Positions 57,380 to 64,000 of a stretch of 64,000 nt of DNA are shown piece after piece. Below the pieces are notes generated by a model. That model saw only the letters and a list, made by a program, of their open reading frames with translations, had not been told where the DNA came from and did no database searches. The position numbers and the translations under genes are program-made. Where the stretch lies: NCBI RefSeq assembly GCF_022376445.1, contig NW_025955124.1:24951-88950 (forward strand), written 5' to 3'. The stretch's first letter is position 1, and every line of letters begins with the position of its first letter. The stretch is from Fomitopsis serialis. Its lineage: Eukaryota; Basidiomycota; Agaricomycetes; Polyporales; Fomitopsidaceae.

Positions 57380-58729
57380 CTAAGCCTCAGGATCTTGTTC
57401 GTCTCCGCCGTCGTTACCGTCCGCATACATGTCGTTGATGTCGCCGTTGAAGTCCCAAGGAGAGGGTACTCGACTCGAAGGTTGGTCTTCAACCGAGTGA
57501 GACTCCTCGTTGGACTCGACCAGCACCTGAAGAGATCCGACATGAGGTATACTTGCCGATCGTCTGTTGGCACGGATTCTGTAGATGGCGGCGTTGGTGT
57601 TTCGAGCCGCGACGGCCGGTGGTACTTCCGAGGGGGTAAGGAAGGTGCGATTGGGATCGTCGCTGTTGATACCAACCAAATACCCTACGACTTCCCCATC
57701 TGGACCGTAAACGACTTGTAGGATTCGTCGACCGAAGATTTGGTCGACGAGTTCTTCCGCATTTGTGGACGTAGATGCTCGCGGACCCTCTTCTCGTTGT
57801 TGCGCGAGAAGTTGGGCCTCAAGCGCGAAGAAGCCGTCGGTATTCATGGATGACGACGAAGAAGAGGGTCGAGGTGTTGGTGCAGCGAGGGGTTCTTCTT
57901 CGGAGTACGCTGGAGGTTGGGAGTACCTGGGCGGCGCATCCGCCAGTTCTGCGCGCGTAGGTTCGATATGGAAGTCCTCCTCCGACTGCAACGTAGGAGG
58001 CGAAACGATGCGTGATAGGGGTCGGGGTGGAGGGATTCCTTGAGGTCGACGCAGATGTGCGGGTGGCGTAGGGATACGTATAGGTCGTGCGACGAGGTCC
58101 GATGGTAGGATTCCGCGAAATCCTCCGTCGGGGTTCGTCTCATCGTAGTCCTCATCGTAGAACGGACCTATATGCCACTCATGCATATAGTTCTCGGCCT
58201 CCACCCAAGTATCGAATACCATTCCTCGCGTTCCGGAACGGTACAATCGGCTCAGGATCGCGTGCGTACCTATCCGGTAGATCCCCGGAAGTCGGCCTCG
58301 AGCTACGGCGTAATATCGAGCCGTCGGGTAGGGAGATGGAGGGAGGTGTCGACGACGACGAGAGGTGCGCTGTCGAAGGGAATACGGTTCTGCGAGGTTA
58401 TTCTCATCGGTTTCTTCGGCGAGTTGTCGTGCTCCTCGTTGAGCGGCGTTGGTAAGCCGGACGAGGTGCGATTCGGAAAGGATGTCGGCAGCGAGGATCT
58501 CGGAAAGACGTCGACCGTGCGTCGTTGCTGGTCCCACCTGGGGACATGCACGGTTTGTATGGCCCGGGGCCGTACGTCGGCACTTGGGGCAGGTATACAG
58601 GAAACAATCAAGGACACGATGTCGCTGCTCGTTGTTGCACCCCAGGAAGCACACGGTTCTATTGTCGATGAGGGCTCGTGCTGCTTCGGGGACGAGGTCG
58701 TCACGGGTCACGTCCCTTCCGGGGTACAC
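57380..58729 (-). CDS. Gypsy 3' accessory ORF: zinc knuckle plus RNase H1-N/viroplasmin-like domain
   Basis: Open frame of 449 codons lying after the integrase-chromodomain ORF and before the polypurine tract. A Cys/His module is near residues 50-65 (CPKCRRTAPGHTNRAC: C-x2-C-x6-H-x4-C). At about 135-185 lies YYAVARGRLPGIYR ... FDTWVEAENYMHEW, the pattern of the hybrid-binding domain at the N-terminus of RNase H1 and of the viroplasmin-like family (PF01693). The rest is Pro/Ser-rich and acidic at the end. There is no ATG at its head (first codons GTG TAC), and it overlaps the preceding frame by 22 nt with a -1 shift. It is therefore probably the second half of one protein. Function in the element is unknown. 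Confidence 0.6.
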   Translation of the reverse strand: MYPGRDVTRDDLVPEAARALIDNRTVCFLGCNNEQRHRVLDCFLYTCPKCRRTAPGHTNRACPQVGPATTHGRRLSEILAADILSESHLVRLTNAAQRGARQLAEETDENNLAEPYSLRQRTSRRRRHLPPSPYPTARYYAVARGRLPGIYRIGTHAILSRLYRSGTRGMVFDTWVEAENYMHEWHIGPFYDEDYDETNPDGGFRGILPSDLVARPIRIPTPPAHLRRPQGIPPPRPLSRIVSPPTLQSEEDFHIEPTRAELADAPPRYSQPPAYSEEEPLAAPTPRPSSSSSSMNTDGFFALEAQLLAQQREEGPRASTSTNAEELVDQIFGRRILQVVYGPDGEVVGYLVGINSDDPNRTFLTPSEVPPAVAARNTNAAIYRIRANRRSASIPHVGSLQVLVESNEESHSVEDQPSSRVPSPWDFNGDINDMYADGNDGGDEQDPEA

Positions 58730-59163
58730 AAGGTTCGTGGGATCGCGCGCGCGTCAGGATCGTTGTGTGCGAGGAGCTCCGGGAATCGGGTGTGCTCCAA
58801 CGTTTCGAGAGCCGCGGTGAGCGCACCGACAGCATCTCGTTCGTACGCTAAGAACTCGGCCACGATGTCCTGTCGCAGATGTCTCCTCATCGTGACCTCG
58901 GTTATTGCGTCATACACGCAGACTAGCGCGTCGAGGGCGTCGTGTTGTTCCGCGTTCGTGAGGGGAATCTCGACGGGAGGATAGGCGAGGTCGATGAGCT
59001 GCGTGTCGGGATCCAGGAACAGGTGCTGGACCATCCTCCAGTTTACGCGGGTATCGGGGGCTTCCTGCAACTCGGGTCGTTCAGAGAAGAGTCGACGAGT
59101 TTCGGCGAGGAGGGGAGTGGGAAGGATGGGAGAGGGAGTGCGGGCGATGGCAAAGCGAGACAT
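58708..59163 (-). CDS. Gypsy 3' accessory ORF, N-terminal half
   Basis: A 151-codon ATG frame, 29 bp after the stop of the pol-distal ORF. It reads as a helical domain (RMVQHLFLDPDTQLIDLAYP, ALDALVCVYDAITEVTMRRH, FLAYERDAVGALTAALETL). I do not recognise it. The frame runs into the following 449-codon frame with a short overlap, so the two were most likely one ~590-residue protein, separated either by a single lost base or by a -1 ribosomal frameshift. Confidence 0.55.
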   Translation of the reverse strand: MSRFAIARTPSPILPTPLLAETRRLFSERPELQEAPDTRVNWRMVQHLFLDPDTQLIDLAYPPVEIPLTNAEQHDALDALVCVYDAITEVTMRRHLRQDIVAEFLAYERDAVGALTAALETLEHTRFPELLAHNDPDARAIPRTLCTPEGT

Positions 59164-59192
59164 GTCGGGTGGAATGAGGAGGTGAGTACGGT

Positions 59193-61067
59193 TCAGAGGA
59201 CTGGAAGTGGGTTATCGTCTTCGCGGTTGAAGTCGATGCGGACGACTCCAATGCGATGCTTTGTCTTATACTCCAAGAGGAGATCATCTGATGTTCCGGT
59301 TAGGTTCCGTTCCGGTATCCATTCGTTGGCTGACGAAGGATAACCGCGCCATGACACATAGTACTGTCTCCGACTGGAACTTCCTCGGTGATTGATAATT
59401 TGCTCCACTTCGTATTCTTCTTCTCCGTCGATAAGGTCAGGTGGTGGCATCGTGTGATTGGGACCGTGAGTGTCCGTCGTTCTATATGGGGAAAGAAGAC
59501 CGGCGTGGAAGACGGGATGGATTCGCCATTGCTTTGGTAGCGCTAGTCTGTAGACTCCGCGTCCCATGACTTCTGTGATTGCAAATGGTCCTTCCCGTTT
59601 AGGCGATAGTTTCCGGGATGGATAAGGAAGATGAAGGTTCTTCGAGTCTAGCCAGACCTTCTGTCCTTTCTGAAACGTCGGTGATCCCTTGCGGATACGA
59701 TCTTCTACCATGCGTTGTGCGAGTTCCATCGTGGCTTCGGCTTCTTTCCGAACTTGTTGCAGGTTGTTGAGTCGTTCTTCAACTGAGGGAATGTTCGTGG
59801 GTTCGTGAACGGCTGGGATGGAGCGAGGTTCGTATCCCATCATTGCGTAAAACGGGGACATCTTGATTGTAGAATGCTTCCTAGAGTTATGTGCAAACTC
59901 TGCGTCGGGAAGCATTGATGCCCAGGTTTCAGGATTGTTTGCGCAGAGGATACGAAGGTAAACCTCGAGTTCTTGATTTGCTCGTTCCGTTTGTCCGTCC
60001 GTCTGAGGATGGTACGCCGTAGAGATTCGTTGGTCAATCTGAAGGATTTTGCACAGTTCTCGCATGACTCTAGACGCGAACTGGGGTCCTCGGTCAGAGA
60101 TCATGTGATCAGGGAGGCCAAATCGTCGGTAAACCGTGTCGTGTAGCATGCGAGCAGTGTCTGCGGCGTCTTCAGATTCGGTGCAAGGCGTATAAATTAC
60201 CCCCTTCGTAGAGTCGTGGTCCACAACGACTAAGCAAGAGTCGTATCCCTCCGGAGTGGGCGGAAGGTGTGTGATGTAGTCCATCGTAATCGTCGACATA
60301 GGGCGGGTGGGAAGCGAAGCGGGGATAGGATAGAGCGGGACCTTCGTGGGATGCGTGTTCGGTTTCATCTGCTGGCAGGGTGCGCATCCTTTGACGTATT
60401 CCGAGATCGAGTGTGTCATTCCAGGCCACCAGTAGCCTCGTTGTACGAGAACTTTGGTGCCGTCGATACCGGGATGTCCTGCTGCAGGAAGATCGTGGTG
60501 CAAACGAATGATGCGTCTTCGTAGATTTTCATCCGGAGGAACATATACTTTGCCCCGGTACCAGACAAGTTGTCCATCAGTTGCCCAGTCTTCGAGTGAT
60601 GTGCGCGCGGGTGGTGGTCCCTTTCCGAGGAGCGCATCAAGTGCCTCCCGAATCATGGGGTCTACGTCGTGGGCGGCGGTGATCTGGTCCTTCAGTGTGA
60701 TATTGACGGCTCGAGCGAAGACGGAGGATGGTAGCATGACCAGTTCATCGTTGTCTTCAGATCCGTCGTCGTGATCGTGTCGTCGTGAAAGAGCATCTGC
60801 AACAGTCATCTGAGATCCTGGGACGTGTTGCAGTTCGTAGTCGTATTCAGAAAGTTGAAGGAGCCATCGTGCCTGTCGTCGATTAAGCTTTTGGGCTTTC
60901 TTCCAGTACGTGAGGTTGCGATGATCGGATCGAATAGCCAACGTGTGTGGGGAACCGAGCAAGTACTGCTGCCATGCGTCAAGACCGCGTATGATCGCTA
61001 GCAGTTCGCGGTCATAGATTTCGTAGTTTCGTTCGGCGGGGTTCAGGATTGCGAAAAGAAACTGCAC
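59193..61067 (-). CDS. Gypsy pol distal ORF: RNase H, integrase and chromodomain
   Basis: Intact frame of 624 codons, whose beginning (FLFAILNPAERNYEIYDRELLAI) continues the end of the polymerase. RNase H: YEIYDRELLAIIRGLDAWQ, IRSDHRNLTYW, ADALSRR. The integrase zinc region has GHPGIDGTKVLVQRGYWWPGM then CAPCQQMK. The catalytic core has VVVDHDSTKGV, ISDRGPQFAS and HPQTDGQTERANQELE; in the first motif the core Asp is within VVVDHDS. The C-terminus carries a chromodomain, YEVEQIINHRG...QYYVSWRGYP...NEWIPERNL, which directs insertion to modified chromatin. It appears undamaged, unlike the upstream half. Confidence 0.88.
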   Translation of the reverse strand: MQFLFAILNPAERNYEIYDRELLAIIRGLDAWQQYLLGSPHTLAIRSDHRNLTYWKKAQKLNRRQARWLLQLSEYDYELQHVPGSQMTVADALSRRHDHDDGSEDNDELVMLPSSVFARAVNITLKDQITAAHDVDPMIREALDALLGKGPPPARTSLEDWATDGQLVWYRGKVYVPPDENLRRRIIRLHHDLPAAGHPGIDGTKVLVQRGYWWPGMTHSISEYVKGCAPCQQMKPNTHPTKVPLYPIPASLPTRPMSTITMDYITHLPPTPEGYDSCLVVVDHDSTKGVIYTPCTESEDAADTARMLHDTVYRRFGLPDHMISDRGPQFASRVMRELCKILQIDQRISTAYHPQTDGQTERANQELEVYLRILCANNPETWASMLPDAEFAHNSRKHSTIKMSPFYAMMGYEPRSIPAVHEPTNIPSVEERLNNLQQVRKEAEATMELAQRMVEDRIRKGSPTFQKGQKVWLDSKNLHLPYPSRKLSPKREGPFAITEVMGRGVYRLALPKQWRIHPVFHAGLLSPYRTTDTHGPNHTMPPPDLIDGEEEYEVEQIINHRGSSSRRQYYVSWRGYPSSANEWIPERNLTGTSDDLLLEYKTKHRIGVVRIDFNREDDNPLPVL

Positions 61068-62161
61068 GGGTGCAGTTCATCATTGGCGTCCTTTTGCAAC
61101 AGTGCACCCGACTGCAAACTTCGAAGAATCACATTCGAGAATGAACGGTTTGGCTTCGTCTGGCATGATGAGGACGGAGCTTTGGTAAACTCATCTTTCA
61201 GGTCCTCGAATGCTGTCTGTTGTTCCGGTTCCAGTGCCAGGTGACGTTCTTCTTAGTGAGATCGACGAGCGGGCGTACTCGGTCAGAGAAGTGGTGGATA
61301 AACTTCCTGTAAAAGTTGCAATCCGACGAAGGATCGTACATGTTTGACACATGTCGGGACAGGCCAGTGCGTGATGCCGTTAACTTTGATCGGGTCCATG
61401 CCTATGTGTCCGGGTCGGATGATCATGCCTAGGAATTCCACTTCTTCTACGTCGAAGAAACATTTCTCGGTTTGAGATAGAGGTCGTGTTCCTTCAGGCG
61501 TGCAATGACTCGTCGTGTTCGTTCATGGTGATCGTCGAGGTTGCCGAGTAGATGAGGATGTCGTCCATATAAATCACCATCCAACCTTCTTCAAGCATGT
61601 CGGCGAAGATGACATTCATCATTCGCTGGAAGGTGGACGGCGAGTTGCATAGACCAAAGAACATGACCGTAGGTTCGAAGAGTCGAGGAGGACCGCCATC
61701 TGTACCGGGTACTGCGAACGCAGCTTTCCATTCGTCTCCCTCTTTTACACGGACGTTGTTGTAGCCAGCGCGAAGATCCATCTTGGTAAAGATCTTTGCG
61801 TGCTTGAATTTGTCCATGAGATCTGAGATGAGGGGGAGAGGATAGCGATCCTTGACCGTGTTTTCGTTCAGCTTCCGGTAGTCCTGACAGGGTCTCCAAG
61901 TGCCATCCTTCTTTGCGACGAGAAGAACGGGCTTGCCATCGGGATTTAGACGGTCTGATATACCCTTTGGATTCGTTTTTCCTTGATGAACTTGTCAAGT
62001 TCTATCCATTGTGCTGGATTCAGAGGATAGATCTGTGTCTTAAGCTCCGTGAAATCCGGTTTCAGGTTGATCTCGTGGTCATATTCCGTATGCTCAGGAA
62101 GTCGAGCTGCTGTGCCTTTGTCGAAGACCGATAGGAATTCATGAAGGAATTTGGGTACCAT
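61068..62161 (-). pseudogene. Gypsy reverse transcriptase, broken frames
   Basis: Frames 62161-61946, 61998-61591 and 61817-61494 carry consecutive parts of a Ty3-type polymerase: YDHEINLKPDFTELKTQIYPL, then [37 protein letters not shown] and the catalytic [11 protein letters not shown]. They do not lie in one frame, and 61070-61490 needs several shifts to read through to the RNase H region. The catalytic motif itself is intact. It is a decayed polymerase segment. Confidence 0.75.
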
Positions 62162-62166
62162 CTCCT

Positions 62167-63277
62167 TCAGTTCCTTCGGTTTATGTCTTTGTGACTGGCC
62201 ACGGCTAGCTCAGTAGCGGTGGTTACGTGACCAATAGAAAACACGGCTGGGATGACCCTTCCAGTCGTGGTACGGATGAAGTGATTTACGGAGTGCGGGG
62301 AGGATGTGCTCGTGTCCGGGACGTGTTCCTGGGTGAGGGGGACTTCCTGTGACGTTGTCATGTATATCATGGGTTCTCCTTTGACGTAGGACATCAGCAC
62401 TTCATCATGCGCGATGTCCGTCATCATTGCTCGAAGTTCTACTTCTGGGTCGAAGTCCTCCTCTATGTCTCGGGAGAGTGTCAGGAATGGTTTGTGTGCG
62501 AAGTCTGGATTGGGTAATTCTTCTATCGAGGTGTGTAGGGGTTCTGGTCCGATAGTACGGATAGCGGGTTCAGCCTGCTGTAGCTGGGCTTGCGTTGGTG
62601 GGTCAGGGAATCGGAAGATCTTTTCTTCCAGTCGATACACGGGTTCTCCCTCTTCAACCATTGTAGCCAAGGATCAAGTCCTGCTTGCCGATGCTGGCAA
62701 CATATGTGGTGGTTACTCGCATAGTGTCGTTCCATCGGTAGCGTAGGAAGACTTTCTCTTCAATGGTTTTGACTTGGTTAGGGGTTCCGTCTACGTTGAA
62801 GACAGGGATCGGTCATCGGAGTCGTCTAGTTCCTAGTTGTAGTCGGATGACTAGGCGGGGGTGTATGAATACTGCCATGGCTCCACTGTCCACGAGAGCA
62901 TTCACTTCGGTGTCGGCGTCTTTTCCTCTCACAAATACGGGTAGGTGCAAAGATTCTGATTCTTCTATGCCGTATTGTACATGAGAGACGGTAAAGTTCG
63001 TGGGTTCACACTGCGCTGAGTCGTGGAACCCTCCTAAAAATCCGCTCCGAGCTGTTCGAAGACGGACTGCTTCTCTTCGGCCTTCAGTTCCGCGAAGAGC
63101 TCGCGGATCATCTTTGATCGCGGGGCTGGGGGAGGTGCGGTGTATTGTGCGGGGTGATAGGTAGCTGGCTGTGGTACCTTTCCATTGCGATGGTCGATGG
63201 AGCGGTGACCCTTCTGGTGACACACAAAGCAGAGTCCCTCCTTCATGTGGCGGTCTCAGTCCGCCTGTGACATGCAA
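62167..63277 (-). pseudogene. Gypsy protease region, broken frames
   Basis: The 63277-62813 frame ends with an aspartic-protease-like VNALVDSGAMAVFI (Asp-Ser-Gly in place of Asp-Thr-Gly, common in fungal gypsy elements). The 62670-62167 frame carries the spacer between protease and polymerase. The frame changes between them near 62700-62810, so the protein is interrupted. Confidence 0.6.
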
Positions 63278-63992
63278 TTGGACGTGGTAGCGTCGATGTC
63301 CATGGGTTCATCGAGTCGGCCACTTGTCCTGGGTGCCTGTCCACCATGGGGTTGGTCGACGTACTCGCCGTAGGAGGCATGTTTCTGAGCGACGTTGTAC
63401 CAGTCTGACATCTTTTCCATCGTCCTGTCTGTTCCAAGCATTTTACAAAGAAGCTCAGGTCAGACAGCACAGCGGAAACGGTTGGAGAGCAGGTTGTAGT
63501 CATTTGCAACCCTGGTAGCTCCCGTTCCGGTAGCGTCCCAGAATTTGGCTCGTGCCGCGAATTTGTGCACGAACTCGTGCGTCGACATCTTTCCTTGAGT
63601 GAGATTGTCGAAGTCGGTGATGGCTTTGTCGAGGTGCTCGTAGACGGGGAATGACGACGTGAGAGCGGTTACGAAGTCCTTCCAGGTCGGGTACATGACC
63701 TGGTTGCTTGCACGCTTCTCATTCTGTTCCTCGTAGAACAGAGTGCGCCATCCTTTGGCCTTCCCGTCGAGCTTGGAGACCGCGTAAGCGATCTTTCGTT
63801 GGTCATCAGTGTTGTATTCTTCGTGGCCGCGAAGTAGTTCTCGAGTCGTTGAGGAAGCGAGTTAAGTCCAGAGGATCGCCTTTGAAGGCTTCCGGACTAG
63901 TGACCTCAAGCTTTTCTCCTCGTTACGCTTCGGGCCTTCAGCTCCAGAAGCTCCTGCTTCAGAGCCTGGAACTCTGCAGAAGAGACGGACAT
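63034..63992 (-). pseudogene. Gypsy gag, broken frames
   Basis: Begins at ATG 63992 with MSVSSAEFQALKQELLELKA. The capsid-like part is in another frame (63696-63460): YPTWKDFVTALTSSFP, DFDNLTQGKMSTHEFVHKF. The zinc knuckle is in a third (63246-63034): CFVCHQKGHRSIDH, where the last ligand is His instead of Cys. At least two frame changes separate them. Confidence 0.7.
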
Positions 63993-64000
63993 CGTGGTTA

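Larger units (their letters stand above)
56908..64000 (-). mobile_element. Ty3/gypsy chromovirus, 5' LTR beyond the right edge
   Basis: On the minus strand the order is gag, protease, reverse transcriptase, RNase H, integrase with chromodomain, an extra 3' coding region, polypurine tract and 3' LTR. The gag start codon is at 63990-63992, so the primer-binding site and 5' LTR lie just outside the window. The gag-protease-RT half is broken by frame changes, while the distal half is open. The copy cannot express a complete polyprotein without frameshifts. Confidence 0.85.

Noticed and set aside
1..64000. CRISPR arrays, operons, bacterial defence systems
   Set aside because: The DNA is fungal nuclear; no regularly spaced direct repeats or prokaryotic signals were seen.

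Overview
The window is nuclear DNA of a filamentous basidiomycete, most likely an Agaricomycete. The evidence is dense genes with many 45-70 nt GT-AG introns carrying CTNAC-like branch sites, a seven-span membrane family typical of Agaricomycetes, cerato-platanins, a DUF3433 protein, a secreted CBM20 amylase, and fungal retroelements (a Tad1-type LINE and a chromodomain Ty3/gypsy element). No prokaryotic gene organisation is present. Coding spans below include introns; exon joins were inferred by reading splice sites and family continuity, not by computation.

Layout. 63-3673 (-): YML020W-like alpha/beta-hydrolase, cut by the left edge. 4167-5483 (-): seven-span membrane protein. 5484-7318: nothing convincing. 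7319-9432 (+): cytochrome P450. 9713-12283 (-): Iml2/TTC39-type TPR protein, probably with a further 5' exon. 13089 to about 17230 (-): one large DUF3433 membrane protein that looks at first like two tandem genes. 18295-23331 (-): Ams1-type GH38 alpha-mannosidase. 23724-24880 (-): 5'-truncated LINE with a 27-nt poly(A) tail. 24944-26670 (-): charged, unrecognised protein.

The 26.65-29.6 kb stretch is an unusual GC-rich domain. It has tetramer/hexamer minisatellite DNA and at least seven copies of a short cassette, one of them inverted, which break up gene relics including a clear fragment of glutamine:fructose-6-phosphate aminotransferase. Next to it lies a near-complete LINE of about 10 kb (29.6-39.65, -) with a nuclease-RT ORF2, a zinc-knuckle ORF1 and an extra upstream ORF.

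40409-43650 (+): long serine-rich coiled-coil protein. 45406-47402 (+): secreted FAD amine oxidase. 48074-50227 (-): beta-lactamase-fold serine hydrolase, divergent from 51280-53684 (+), a secreted GH13 alpha-amylase with CBM20. 54030-54449 and 55662-56081 (-): two cerato-platanin paralogues. From 45 to 56 kb the window therefore holds mainly secreted or surface proteins.

56908 to the right edge (-): a Ty3/gypsy chromovirus with a 436-bp 3' LTR, a broken gag-protease-RT region, an intact RNase H-integrase-chromodomain ORF, and a large extra 3' region. That extra region encodes a zinc-knuckle plus RNase H1-N/viroplasmin-like domain protein. It and the repeat-cassette domain are the two most unusual features here.
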